From Acidobacteriota bacterium (lineage in GTDB: Bacteria; Acidobacteriota; Thermoanaerobaculia; Multivoradales; Multivoraceae): DNA of 64,000 bases. The notes beneath the pieces were generated by a model, which did not search any database, was not told the DNA's origin, and saw nothing but the letters and a program-made list of their open reading frames with translations. Positions 53,526-62,283 of this stretch are shown here, piece by piece; position 1 is the stretch's first letter; each line of letters starts with the position of its first letter. The stretch lies in contig JAPOWR010000001.1 of NCBI GenBank assembly GCA_026707545.1, positions 1,455,778-1,519,777 on the forward strand, given 5' to 3'. Both the position numbers and the translations under genes were made by a program.

Positions 53526-54677
53526 ATGACGGAGCAGCGACCAACCCTCTCCATGGACGCCGTCCTGGAGACCGCCACCCGCTTTGAACTCGGCGGCACG
53601 CCCACCGCCGCCCACGAGTTGCGGAGCGGCCACATCAACGACTCCTATGTCATCTCGGGGCCCGGCGGGCGGCGGGGACTCCTGCAACGGATCAACGAAC
53701 ACGTCTTCACCGATCCGCGTCGATTGATGGAGAACGTCGAGCGGATCACCCGGCACCTCGCCGGGAAGCTCAGCACCGGGAGGAGGAGGCGCCGGCTGAC
53801 GCTGATTCCGGCGGACAGCGGTCGAACGTGGATCGAGATCAGGAGCGCTTCCGAAGGAAGTGGCAGGAGAAGGGACGGAAGCGGCGCGGAGGGCTACTGG
53901 CGGATGTACGAGCTGATCGAAGACGTGACGACTCAGGTCACCGCGTCGTCAGCCGATCAGGTCTTTCGGGCAGCGCAGGCGTTCGGGCAGTTCCAGGGCA
54001 TGCTCGCGGACCTTCCCCCGCCACCCCTGTTCGAGACGATCGCTGGCTTCCACGACACCTTGAGCCGCTTCGACGCTCTGGACAGAGTGCTGAGGGACGA
54101 GCCGGAAGGCAGACAGGCCGCGACCCGCCACACGCGAGCCGAGGCGGAGATCCGGGCCGCTGCCGCGCATCGGCACCTGGCCGGACGGCTGATCGAGGCC
54201 GCGGCCCGTGGCGTCCCCCAGCGAACGGTTCACAACGACTGCAAGATCAGCAACGTCCTCTTCGACCGGCGAAGCGCCGAAGCGCTGTGCGTTGTCGACC
54301 TGGATACCGCGATGCCAGGTCTCGCGGCCTTCGATTTCGGGGACATGGCGCGGTCCATGGCTCACCGGGCCGACGAGGATGCCCGCGACCCGAGAGGAAT
54401 CGAGGTCGACCTCGAGTTGTTCGGAGCGCTGACCGCCGGCTACCTGGACGGGGCCGGCTTCCTGACCGCCGAAGAACGGCGCAGCCTGGTCGATGGCGCT
54501 CTGGTGCTGACGCTCGAACAGGCGGTCCGCTTCCTGACCGACCACCTCCAGGACGACATCTACTTCCGCGTCGAGCGGCCAGGCCAGAATCTGGACCGAT
54601 GCCGGGTCCAGTTCGCCCTGCTCGAGTCGCTCCTCGCGCGCGCAGGAGACCTGCGGAAGATCGTGGGCGGCGGTTAG
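53526..54677 (+). CDS. APH-fold sugar kinase (N-acetylhexosamine 1-kinase-like)
   Basis: 383 residues, ATG 53526. Eukaryotic-kinase-like fold: 'ELRSGHINDSYVISGPGGRRGLLQRINEHVFTDPRRLMENVERITRHL', catalytic 'TVHNDCKISNVLFD' and metal Asp in 'CVVDLDTAMPGLAAFDFGDMAR'. The 'INDSY' and 'N-x-x-V-F' blocks are those of NahK, which phosphorylates GlcNAc/GalNAc at C1. An Arg/Gly-rich insertion (about residues 80-120) is unusual. Substrate probably a hexosamine (inference). Divergent to SPFH. Confidence 0.88.
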   Translation: MTEQRPTLSMDAVLETATRFELGGTPTAAHELRSGHINDSYVISGPGGRRGLLQRINEHVFTDPRRLMENVERITRHLAGKLSTGRRRRRLTLIPADSGRTWIEIRSASEGSGRRRDGSGAEGYWRMYELIEDVTTQVTASSADQVFRAAQAFGQFQGMLADLPPPPLFETIAGFHDTLSRFDALDRVLRDEPEGRQAATRHTRAEAEIRAAAAHRHLAGRLIEAAARGVPQRTVHNDCKISNVLFDRRSAEALCVVDLDTAMPGLAAFDFGDMARSMAHRADEDARDPRGIEVDLELFGALTAGYLDGAGFLTAEERRSLVDGALVLTLEQAVRFLTDHLQDDIYFRVERPGQNLDRCRVQFALLESLLARAGDLRKIVGGG

Positions 54678-54695
54678 GAGGTCTGGCGGCTCTCG

Positions 54696-56537
54696 CTATG
54701 GTGAAAAGGCGTCCGTGTCGACGCCTCCGCAGATGCTTCCCTGCTCATTGTGGTAGCTCTCCGAAAGGCCGGTGACCGTGTCCGTGACCGTCAGCGTGTA
54801 CTCGACGTCTGAGACCCCCCCGTAGAGCAGCCAGAAGCGTCCGTTGAGGGCCCGGCCGTCGAGCACCTTGGCCGCCAACTCGATGTTGGCCTCGTTGAAG
54901 AACCAGAAGAAGCCGGTCGCTCCGGTGGTGAGCGACGGCAGAACCGTCGCCGCCTTCCCCGGATCCCCTTCCGGATTCGAAGCGTTGGGATCGACGAAGC
55001 GAACCTCCAGTTCGAAGCGATTGTCGAGGACGCAGAGACGGTGGGGGCCCGGTTCGCAGTGGCCGCCACCATGAGCCGGCCGCGTGAGCCGGGCCTCCCC
55101 GAAGGACTGCGCCGCGAGCCGAAGGAGGTCGATGCCGGGACGTCCCACCGCGCGGTTCGCGCCCGACGCGACGACAGCGGCGGCCTCACTCTGTGGGAAT
55201 GCCGCCGTATCGTTCTGTCCGCAGATTCGCTCCTGCGGGTTGTGGTAGGTGCGCCTTCCGTCGCCGGCCACGTCCCGCACCGTGATCCAGTATTCGACAT
55301 CGGAGAGCGCGCCGAAGAACACCCAGTAGTTGCCGTTCAACGCCCCTCCGTCAAGAACCTTGACGACGAGTTCGATGTTGGCGGGATCGAAGAACCAGAA
55401 CAGTCCGGACTCGTCCAACGCCTCGACCGGCACGGTGCGGCCCGATCCGTAGTCGCCCACCACGGTGTTGTTCTTCCAGTGCACCTGGACCTCAAAAAGA
55501 CCTTCACGCAGGCAGAGGAAGCTCTCGTCCGTGCGACAGGCGCCGCGGACGTCGCCGGTCGTCGCGCTGACCTCCTCCGAGTACGCAGCTCCCCCTCCGA
55601 CCGTGTCCGCGCGCAGCCGAAAGGTGTATGGCGCCCCGACGTCGAGTCCATCGATCTTCGCCATCCCGTCCGACGCATTGGCCGTGCGGAGCAGAGTCCA
55701 ACCCATCTTCTGGCCGCGCGCCTCGATGTCGAGCGCTCCTCTTTCCGGTTCGGCCCACTCCCCCATCCAGGACACGATGACGGCGTCATCGCCCACCGGT
55801 TCCGCCGCTACGGCTCCCTCGAACTCCGCCGCGTCGTCGGCTTCCAGAAGTTCGAAGGTCAGCTTCGCCATCGGCGCATCGGTGAACGGCCCCATGCCCC
55901 GGATCCTCGTGATCGTTCCCCGCGGCACGGTCGCCGGATTATCGAGGGAGAAATCCTCGCCCTCCTCGGTACCCGCGTCGTAGGGAAACAGGTCGACGTT
56001 GCGGCTCGTCAACCACCTTCCCTGACCGTCGAGCAGCGACAGACCCGAAACGCCCACGAACCAGTCCGGGCTGGGCGCGATCATCGTGACCAGAGTGACC
56101 AGGGGATCGTCCCTGGTGGCTTCGAACTCGATCGTCGTCCGCGCCGTGCCGCCTCGGGCCGGCTCCTTTTCGAACACGGCAAGCACATGGGGACTGCGGC
56201 CCATCAACGCCGCTAGCCGGTCCTGAATTCCGAGTTCCGCAACCCGTTCGAGTTCGGGGGTAGCTGTGCCGCCCGGGCGCCAGAAGCTCACCTGGTCGCT
56301 GTGGACGGCGCCGACCAGCGGAGAGAAGTGCGCGTTGCGGTGCACGCCTCCCGGCGTTGCGGCGAGGGTCCAGGTGCCCTCGAACGTCAGGCGATACCTG
56401 GCGGAGTCGCCCTCGGACGACTGTGCCGCCAGAGGCAGCGTGAACCAGCAGCACCAGAGACTCGCGGCCACGGCAAGACGAAGACGCCGCAGGCGAACCG
56501 GCTTTCGGAATGGGCCAGCCTCTCCCTCAAGCGCCAT
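54696..56537 (-). CDS. Secreted Spondin-N/FN3 protein with two V-K-V-L-D-G domains
   Basis: 613 residues from ATG at 56537; it overlaps the upstream gene by 11 bases. Signal peptide to about residue 39. Residues 45-235 are a Spondin_N domain ('YRLTFEGTWTLAATPGGVHRNAHFSPLVGAVHS', 'SPDWFVGVSGLSLLDGQGRW', 'VDLFPYDAGTEEGEDFS'). Residues 245-328 are fibronectin type III ('DAVIVSWMGEWAEP', 'VGAPYTFRLRADTVGG'). Residues 334-447 and 494-611 are two copies of the domain also on the M14 protein. All parts are extracellular adhesion-type modules, so a surface or matrix role is likely; the partner is unknown. Confidence 0.88.
   Translation of the reverse strand: MALEGEAGPFRKPVRLRRLRLAVAASLWCCWFTLPLAAQSSEGDSARYRLTFEGTWTLAATPGGVHRNAHFSPLVGAVHSDQVSFWRPGGTATPELERVAELGIQDRLAALMGRSPHVLAVFEKEPARGGTARTTIEFEATRDDPLVTLVTMIAPSPDWFVGVSGLSLLDGQGRWLTSRNVDLFPYDAGTEEGEDFSLDNPATVPRGTITRIRGMGPFTDAPMAKLTFELLEADDAAEFEGAVAAEPVGDDAVIVSWMGEWAEPERGALDIEARGQKMGWTLLRTANASDGMAKIDGLDVGAPYTFRLRADTVGGGAAYSEEVSATTGDVRGACRTDESFLCLREGLFEVQVHWKNNTVVGDYGSGRTVPVEALDESGLFWFFDPANIELVVKVLDGGALNGNYWVFFGALSDVEYWITVRDVAGDGRRTYHNPQERICGQNDTAAFPQSEAAAVVASGANRAVGRPGIDLLRLAAQSFGEARLTRPAHGGGHCEPGPHRLCVLDNRFELEVRFVDPNASNPEGDPGKAATVLPSLTTGATGFFWFFNEANIELAAKVLDGRALNGRFWLLYGGVSDVEYTLTVTDTVTGLSESYHNEQGSICGGVDTDAFSP
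54705..55058 (-). repeat. Copy 3 of the V-K-V-L-D-G domain (spondin protein, C-terminal)
   Basis: Residues 494-611: Cys-rich start 'CEPGPHRLCVLDNRFELEVRFVD', a 9-residue insertion (NASNPEGDP) relative to copy 2, 'GATGFFWFFNEANIELAAKVLDGRALNGRFWLLYGG' and 'TVTDTVTGLSESYHNEQGSICGG'. Confidence 0.8.
55197..55538 (-). repeat. Copy 2 of the V-K-V-L-D-G domain (spondin protein, internal)
   Basis: Residues 334-447: 'CRTDESFLCLREGLFEVQVHW', 'DESGLFWFFDPANIELVVKVLDGGALNGNYWVFFGA' and 'YHNPQERICGQNDTAAF'. Closest to copy 3; both share 'GAL/RALNG' and the Y-H-N block. Confidence 0.8.
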
Positions 56538-57249
56538 CGGCAGCCGTGGAGCCGCAGGGATGGATCGGCTCGAGGAAGGCCGCGATCGCGTCGCTCCCAG
56601 AAACCGAGGCGGCCGCGTCTCGTCCCTGCGTCTCATCCGTTCCCCCGGTCTCCACTGCGGGACCGAACCAGATACCCATCCGCATCCGCTCGTCCTGCGG
56701 GCAGTCGAACTCAATCAACGTCACGAGTTCCCCGATCTGTTCCCCCGGACCGAACATCGTGCTTCCCCGAAACGTCGCCCACCGCGCAGCGACATCCTCG
56801 CGGTCCAGATCGCCGCGCCCGAGATGCTCCCCGAGATCGAGTTCCAGCCCCATGTCCCGCAGCGTCTCGGCCTCGGACGTCTCCCCGTCGAAGAATGCCC
56901 TGAGGTCGTCGCCCCCCCACAGGGCCTGGACGTAGTAGAAACCCCGCTCGCCAAACTCACCGGCCCAGGGTTCAGCGCCGGGAGCGACGTCGGAGAGAAT
57001 CGCCATGTCGATCACGAAGGGAACGGAGACCACGGCCACGGCGTGGAACCCTCCCGGCGCTTCGTCGGCGCCCAGGATCTCGAGCGCCCGTTGCCCTCGC
57101 CGTTCCGGATCTTCGTTGTCCGCCGCGATGTTCCGGGCGGTGCGAACCCCGACGAACGTGAGCGCGCCGATCACCACGACGATCACCGCGACGAGCCCCA
57201 GACAACCGAAGAGCGCGTAGAGCCAGGGTGAACGGCGCTCGGCAGCCAT
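56527..57249 (-). CDS. Membrane-anchored protein of unknown function
   Basis: 240 residues from ATG at 57249. One N-terminal membrane helix (residues about 9-35, 'WLYALFGCLGLVAVIVVVIGALTFV') then a soluble extracytoplasmic domain with acidic patches ('LGADEAPGGFHAVAVVSVPFVIDMAILSD', 'GFYYVQALWGGDDLRAFFDGE', 'GEQIGELVTLIEFDCPQDERMRMGIWFGPA'). No family recognised. Its 3' end overlaps the spondin gene start by 11 bases, so they are likely co-translated, and a joint surface role is plausible. Confidence 0.75.
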   Translation of the reverse strand: MAAERRSPWLYALFGCLGLVAVIVVVIGALTFVGVRTARNIAADNEDPERRGQRALEILGADEAPGGFHAVAVVSVPFVIDMAILSDVAPGAEPWAGEFGERGFYYVQALWGGDDLRAFFDGETSEAETLRDMGLELDLGEHLGRGDLDREDVAARWATFRGSTMFGPGEQIGELVTLIEFDCPQDERMRMGIWFGPAVETGGTDETQGRDAAASVSGSDAIAAFLEPIHPCGSTAADGA

Positions 57250-57310
57250 CGCCGGGCACCGTAGCACGCCGTCGGCCGCCCCGGGCCGTTGCCGGCGCTA
57301 TGCTTCGCTC

Positions 57311-57703
57311 ATGACCGGTATCGGCCGTCCCCTGGCCACCAACAACGCCTCCGGGAAGGCAGTCGTGCGGGGCACGCCGCTCGAGCGGACGATGCGTGCC
57401 AAGATCGAAGCGGCGACCCGCCCCGAAGTGCTGGAGGTTCTCAACGAGAGCCGCATGCACAACGTCCCGCCGAAGGCGGAAACCCACTTCCGGGTCGTGG
57501 TCGTCAGCAGCCGGTTCGAAGGCGAAACCCGACTTCGCCGGCACCGGATGGTCCACGGTGCCCTGGCCGACGAGTTGGCGGGCCCGGTGCACGCGTTGGC
57601 GATCGACGCGCTGACGCCAGCCGAATGGCAGGCCCGGGACGAACAGCGGAGCCTGTCGCCCGACTGCCGCGGCGGCTCCCGGTTCGACTCGCCCGCTGAC
57701 TGA
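57311..57703 (+). CDS. bolA: BolA family protein
   Basis: 130 residues, ATG 57311. BolA/IbaG fold: 'TMRAKIEAATRPEVLEVLNESRMHNVPPKAETHFRVVVVSSRFEGETRLRRHRMVHGALADELAGPVHALAIDALTPAEW'. The invariant His of 'HNVP..ETHFRVVVVS' and 'VHAL' is present. Works with monothiol glutaredoxins in iron-sulfur homeostasis or as a regulator. The first 25 residues are an unusual extension. Its stop abuts the convergent peroxiredoxin gene. Confidence 0.93.
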   Translation: MTGIGRPLATNNASGKAVVRGTPLERTMRAKIEAATRPEVLEVLNESRMHNVPPKAETHFRVVVVSSRFEGETRLRRHRMVHGALADELAGPVHALAIDALTPAEWQARDEQRSLSPDCRGGSRFDSPAD

Positions 57704-58360
57704 CTACGGCTGCGGGACGACCCGGATGTACGGCAGGGGCTGCTGCCAGCCTTGCGGGTACTTGGCCCGCGCCGCCTCGTCCGACACCGCCGGCAGGATG
57801 ATCACGTCGTCGCCGTGCTCCCAGTTCGCCGGTGTAGCGACCTGCTCCTGCGCCGTCAACTGCACGGAGTCCACCAGGCGCAGAATCTCGGCGAAGTTGC
57901 GGCCCGTGCTCATCGGATAGGTCAGGGTCGCCTTGATCCGCTTGTCCGGTCCGATGACGAAGACCGATCGGGCGGTCGCGTTGTCCATCGGCGTGCGGCC
58001 CTCGGACGTGTCGCCGGCGTCGGCGGGCAGCATGTCGTAACGCTTCACGATGTCGAGCGTTGGGTCGCCGATCAGCGGGTAGTTCACCGCGTGGCCTTGC
58101 GACGTCTCGATGTCCTTCGACCAGGCCGCGTGATCCGAGACGCCGTCGACGCTGATGCCGATCACCTTGCAGTTGCGCCGGTCGAACTCGCCCTTGAGAC
58201 CGGCCACGGTCCCCAGCTCGGTCGTGCACACTGGCGTGAAGTCCTTGGGATGGGAGAACAGAACGCACCAGCTGTCGCCGATCCACTCGTGGAAGTCGAT
58301 CTCTCCCTCCGTCGTCTGGGCGGTGAAGTTAGGAGCTTCGTCGTTGATTCGCAGTGACAT
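57704..58360 (-). CDS. 1-Cys peroxiredoxin (Prx6 family)
   Basis: 218 residues, ATG at 58360 with GGAGGAACC directly upstream. Peroxidatic Cys45 in 'PKDFTPVCTTELG'; Prx6-type C-terminal extension 'NFAEILRLVDSVQLTAQEQVATPANWEHGDDVIILPAVSDEAARAKYPQGW'. Reduces H2O2 and lipid hydroperoxides. Convergent with bolA (no gap) and divergent from the sulfatase. Confidence 0.95.
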   Translation of the reverse strand: MSLRINDEAPNFTAQTTEGEIDFHEWIGDSWCVLFSHPKDFTPVCTTELGTVAGLKGEFDRRNCKVIGISVDGVSDHAAWSKDIETSQGHAVNYPLIGDPTLDIVKRYDMLPADAGDTSEGRTPMDNATARSVFVIGPDKRIKATLTYPMSTGRNFAEILRLVDSVQLTAQEQVATPANWEHGDDVIILPAVSDEAARAKYPQGWQQPLPYIRVVPQP

Positions 58361-58465
58361 GGTTCCTCCGGTCAAATCGGGGTCTAGGCGGAGCGCGTAG
58401 CCTGGAGCGCCGAGAAAGGTGATCATTCTAGTCACGTTTAGCGCCGGCTGGGATAGAACGAGAGA

Positions 58466-60241
58466 GTGCGGAAAGCGGCCATCCTGCTAACGGCCATCGT
58501 CGCGGCCGCGTGCGCGGCGCCGGAGCCGGCCCCCCGCCCGAATGTCGTCCTCTTCCTCGCCGACGACCAGGGCTGGGGCGACCTCAGCATCCACGGCAAC
58601 ACGAACGTCCGAACGCCGAGTATCGATGCGCTGGCTCAGGACGGCGCGGCCTTCCATCACTTCTTCGTCAGCCCGGTCTGCTCGCCGACGCGCGCCGAGC
58701 TGCTGACCGGCCGCTACCACGTCCGGTCCGGCGTCCACGCGACCTCCAGAGGCGGCGAACGGATGGACCTCGACGAGACGACGGTCGCAGAGGTCTTCCG
58801 CGACGCGGGCTACGCTACCGCCGCCTTCGGCAAGTGGCACAACGGAACGCAGCCGCCCTATCACCCCAACGCGCGCGGATTCGACGAGTTCTACGGCTTC
58901 ACGTCGGGCCATTGGGGGCACTACTTCGACCCACCCCTGGACCACAACGGCCGCGTCGTCAGGGGCAACGGCTATGTCACCGACGACTTCACGGACCACG
59001 CCATCCGGTTCATCGAGGACCATCAAACCGAGCCCTTCTTCGTCTGGATCGCCTACAACACGCCCCACAGCCCGATGCAGGTTCCCGACCGCTGGTGGAC
59101 CCGGCTGGCGGCCGACCCGATCGTCCAGCGCCACCGCGATCCCGAGAGGGAGCAGCCGGATCACACCCGGGCCGCCCTGGCAATGGTCGAGAACATCGAC
59201 TGGAACGTCGGGCGGATGACAGCGCGGCTCGCTGAACTCGACTTGGAGAACGACACGATCGTCATCTACCTGACCGACAACGGACCCAACGGTTGGCGCT
59301 GGAACGGCGGCATGAAGGGGCGCAAGGGTTCAACCGATGAAGGCGGCGTCCGGTCCCCCTTCTTCGTCCGCTGGCCAGGTGCCATCAAAACCGGCACGAC
59401 CGTCGACCGGATCGCCGGAGCGATCGACCTGCTGCCGACTCTGGCCGAACTCGCCGGCATCCCGTACACCACCGCCCACACCATCGACGGCCTCAGCCTG
59501 AAACCGCTGCTCGAGCCCGGATCTACGGCGGCCGGCGGATGGCCCGACCGCCATCTGGTGAACCACTGGCGCGGCCGCACCAGCATCCGTAGCCAGCGGT
59601 ACCGACTCGATCATCAAGGGCAGTTGTTCGACATGGCGGCCGACCCGGGGCAACGAAACGACATCGCCGTCGAACAACCGGACGTGGCAGCAAGGCTCAC
59701 CGCTACCCGCGACACCTGGATCGAGCGGGTAACTCCCGAACTCCCCGAAACCGACACACGGCCGTTTCCGATCGGCCAACCCGCACACGAGTACACGCAT
59801 CTGCCAGCACGCGACGGCGTCGCCCGAGGCGGTATCGAACGGTCCAGCCGCCACCCGAACGACTCCTACTTCACCAACTGGACAAGCCCTGAGGACGCGA
59901 TCACGTGGGACGTTGAGGTCCTCTCCGGTGGCCGCTTCGAGGCCGTCCTCTACTACACCTGCGCCGAAGCCGACACGGGTGCCGTCATTGAACTCGGGCT
60001 CGGCGAGCACGCACTGACCGGCCGGATCAACGAAGCGCACGCCCCGCCGCTCGTCGGCATGGACGACGACCGGGTGCTGCGCATCGAGTCCTATGTGAAG
60101 GACTTCCGGCCGAAGGTTCTGGGCGAGATTGAACTCGAACCCGGTCGCGGCACGCTCACTCTCCGCGCCCTGGAGATCCCCGGTCGCCAGGTCATGGAGT
60201 TCCGGCTACTTACGCTCCGCCGCCTCAAGCTGCCGGCGTAG
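58466..60241 (+). CDS. Lipoprotein sulfatase with C-terminal carbohydrate-binding-like domain
   Basis: 591 residues, GTG start with GAGAGA upstream. Lipobox with Cys16 (AAAC). Sulfatase fold: metal Asp-Asp in 'LFLADDQGWGDLS', formylglycine site Cys72 in 'SPVCSPTRAELLTGR', 'FGKWHNG', 'VIYLTDNGPNGWRWNGGMKGRKGSTDEGGVRSPFFVRWPG'. Needs formylglycine-generating enzyme from elsewhere. Residues about 450-591 ('TWDVEVLSGGRFEAVLYYTC', 'LRALEIPGRQVMEF') resemble a fucosidase-type sugar-binding domain. Cleaves sulfate esters of polysaccharides; part of a sulfatase cluster. Confidence 0.94.
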   Translation: MRKAAILLTAIVAAACAAPEPAPRPNVVLFLADDQGWGDLSIHGNTNVRTPSIDALAQDGAAFHHFFVSPVCSPTRAELLTGRYHVRSGVHATSRGGERMDLDETTVAEVFRDAGYATAAFGKWHNGTQPPYHPNARGFDEFYGFTSGHWGHYFDPPLDHNGRVVRGNGYVTDDFTDHAIRFIEDHQTEPFFVWIAYNTPHSPMQVPDRWWTRLAADPIVQRHRDPEREQPDHTRAALAMVENIDWNVGRMTARLAELDLENDTIVIYLTDNGPNGWRWNGGMKGRKGSTDEGGVRSPFFVRWPGAIKTGTTVDRIAGAIDLLPTLAELAGIPYTTAHTIDGLSLKPLLEPGSTAAGGWPDRHLVNHWRGRTSIRSQRYRLDHQGQLFDMAADPGQRNDIAVEQPDVAARLTATRDTWIERVTPELPETDTRPFPIGQPAHEYTHLPARDGVARGGIERSSRHPNDSYFTNWTSPEDAITWDVEVLSGGRFEAVLYYTCAEADTGAVIELGLGEHALTGRINEAHAPPLVGMDDDRVLRIESYVKDFRPKVLGEIELEPGRGTLTLRALEIPGRQVMEFRLLTLRRLKLPA

Positions 60242-60652
60242 CTCTTCGAGCTCGCTACGATCCGGCCGCAGATTCGCCGCACCGTGGATGTAGACATGCT
60301 CGATCTCGGAAGCGGACCGCATCGTGTTCCAGTGCAGCAGGATGCGCACACAGCGATCCAGGCCGCCCGGCACCGCCATTTCGTGACCGCACAGCAGCGC
60401 CACGTCGCGCCAGCCCATCAAGCGCGCGGCGAGCGCCGGGTACTCGGCTGTCAGGTCGGGCGTCGTCGTGAAAACCGCGCTCGCGACATCCTCCTGTTCG
60501 ATTCCATTCGCCTGGACCATCCGCTCCAGCAGTTCCGCGGTGGAGGTGAGGATCTGCTCGCGGCTGGAGTCCGGAACCGTGGTCGCGCCGCGGACGCCGC
60601 GGCACAGGAGGTGCTTGCGGCGCCAGGAACTGGACTGCGGCTTGCGAGGCAT
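60206..60652 (-). CDS. aroH: Chorismate mutase, AroH type
   Basis: 148 residues, ATG at 60652. Trimeric AroH fold: 'CRGVRGATTVPDSSREQILTSTAELLERMVQANGIEQEDVASAVFTTTPDLTAEYPALAARLMGWRDVALLCGHEMAVPGGLDRCVRILLHWNT'. Arg7-type contact and the 'TTTPDL' and 'PALAARLMGW' signatures are intact. Converts chorismate to prephenate for Phe/Tyr. An 18-residue N-terminal extension is unusual. Its 3' end overlaps the sulfatase gene by 36 bases. Confidence 0.95.
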   Translation of the reverse strand: MPRKPQSSSWRRKHLLCRGVRGATTVPDSSREQILTSTAELLERMVQANGIEQEDVASAVFTTTPDLTAEYPALAARLMGWRDVALLCGHEMAVPGGLDRCVRILLHWNTMRSASEIEHVYIHGAANLRPDRSELEELRRQLEAAERK

Positions 60653-60771
60653 GAAAGCGACGTCAGCGGTTACGATCCCGTCGGAAGGGAAGCGGCGAAC
60701 TGTACCAACGATCCTGCTGCCACGAGCCGGCGCCTCGGCCCGCGAACCCGCGCGGCGGCGCCGTCTGCTTC

Positions 60772-62283
60772 GTGGTCGCGGCGACGCTTCTCGCCGCCTG
60801 CTCGCCGCCCGAGTCGAGCGAACCGACGCCGCGAGCGGGTCCGAACATCCTTCTCATCCTCGCCGACGACCTAGGCTACGGCGACCTCGGCGCCTACAAC
60901 CCGGACTCCCGCATACCGACCCTAAACCTGGACCGCCTGGCCTCCGAGGGCATGCGGCTGACCGACGCCCACAGTCCATCCGCGGTCTGCACACCGACCC
61001 GGTACGCGCTTCTTACCGGCCGCTATGCGTGGCGTTCCCGACTCAAGAGCAGTGTTCTGGGCGGCCGCTCGACGGCACTGATCGAACCGGGACGGCAAAC
61101 GCTTCCTGCCTTCCTGCAGACGAACGGGTACGCGACGGCCGGTATCGGCAAGTGGCACCTGGGCCTCGGCGCCGACGCGGACCCCGACGACGACGAACCC
61201 GGACGCACCGACTACGGCGCACCGCTTCGGCCGGGTCCGCTGACGGTCGGCTTCGATCACTACTTCGGCATTCCGGCATCCCTTGACATGGAGCCCTATC
61301 TGTACATCGAGGACGACGGCGTCGTCGAGGCCGCCACCGGAACGGTCGAGGCCAGCGACATGAGGCGTCGCGGTGGAGGCGGTTTCTGGCGCGCCGGCCA
61401 GATCGCCCCGGGCTTCGAATTCCTGCAGGTGACGCCGACGCTCTTCGAGCGAGCGAGCAGCTACATCAGGCAACGAGCGGCCGGCGACGATGGACGCCCG
61501 TTCTTCCTGTACCTGCCCCTGCCCTCGCCTCATACTCCGTGGATGCCGCTCCCCGAGTTCGAGGGCTCAAGCGGAGCCGGTGTCTACGGCGACTTCGTGG
61601 CCCAGGTCGACGCCGGCGTCGGCCGGCTGCTCGCCGATCTCGACGCTGTGAACCTCGCCGAAGACACCCTGGTTCTGTTCACGAGCGACAACGGCGCCCA
61701 CTGGCTCTCAGGCGACATCGAAGAAACCGGGCACCGCGCCAACGGTGCGCTGCGCGGCCAGAAGGCCGACATCCACGAGGGCGGTCATCGTGTTCCCTTC
61801 GTCGCGCGCTGGCCCGGCCACATCCCCGCCGGTTCGGTCCGCTCGGAACTCGCTGGTCTGCTCGACATCTTCCGTACCGTGGCCTCTCTCCTGGGCCGCG
61901 AACTGCCCGCGGGCAGCGCCGAGGACAGTGTCGACCTGTGGCCTGTGCTCCGGGGCGACGCGGACGCACGAGCGCCCCGCGATTCCCTGATCCACCACAG
62001 CGCTCGCGGCATGTTCGCCCTCCGCTTCGACGAGGTCGACGACGACGGCACGCCGCGGAGGTGGAAGCTGATCGAGGGACTCGGCTCCGGAGGCTTCACC
62101 GAACCCCGCCAGCTCGCCCCGGACCCCGGGGGCGCCGCCGGCCAGCTCTACGAACTGACCGCCGACCCGGCCGAAACCGAGGACCTCTACCTGGAGCGTC
62201 CCGACCTCGTCGGCCGGCTGACAAACGAACTCGACGCGATCCGCGGCGACGACGCCGGGCCCCTGGCGACGCCCTCTCGCTAG
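60772..62283 (+). CDS. Lipoprotein sulfatase
   Basis: 503 residues from GTG 60772. The signal part (VVAATLLAAC, lipobox with Cys10) is very short and lacks a basic n-region, so the true start may be upstream at a non-standard codon. Metal 'ILADDLGYGDLGAYN', formylglycine Cys73 in 'SAVCTPTRYALLTGR', 'IGKWHLGLG', 'VLFTSDNGAHW', 'NGALRGQKADIHEGGHRVPFVARWPG'. Hydrolyses sulfate esters in the periplasm or at the outer membrane. Divergent to aroH and convergent with the HEAT/cytochrome protein, with which it overlaps 4 bases. Confidence 0.93.
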   Translation: MVAATLLAACSPPESSEPTPRAGPNILLILADDLGYGDLGAYNPDSRIPTLNLDRLASEGMRLTDAHSPSAVCTPTRYALLTGRYAWRSRLKSSVLGGRSTALIEPGRQTLPAFLQTNGYATAGIGKWHLGLGADADPDDDEPGRTDYGAPLRPGPLTVGFDHYFGIPASLDMEPYLYIEDDGVVEAATGTVEASDMRRRGGGGFWRAGQIAPGFEFLQVTPTLFERASSYIRQRAAGDDGRPFFLYLPLPSPHTPWMPLPEFEGSSGAGVYGDFVAQVDAGVGRLLADLDAVNLAEDTLVLFTSDNGAHWLSGDIEETGHRANGALRGQKADIHEGGHRVPFVARWPGHIPAGSVRSELAGLLDIFRTVASLLGRELPAGSAEDSVDLWPVLRGDADARAPRDSLIHHSARGMFALRFDEVDDDGTPRRWKLIEGLGSGGFTEPRQLAPDPGGAAGQLYELTADPAETEDLYLERPDLVGRLTNELDAIRGDDAGPLATPSR

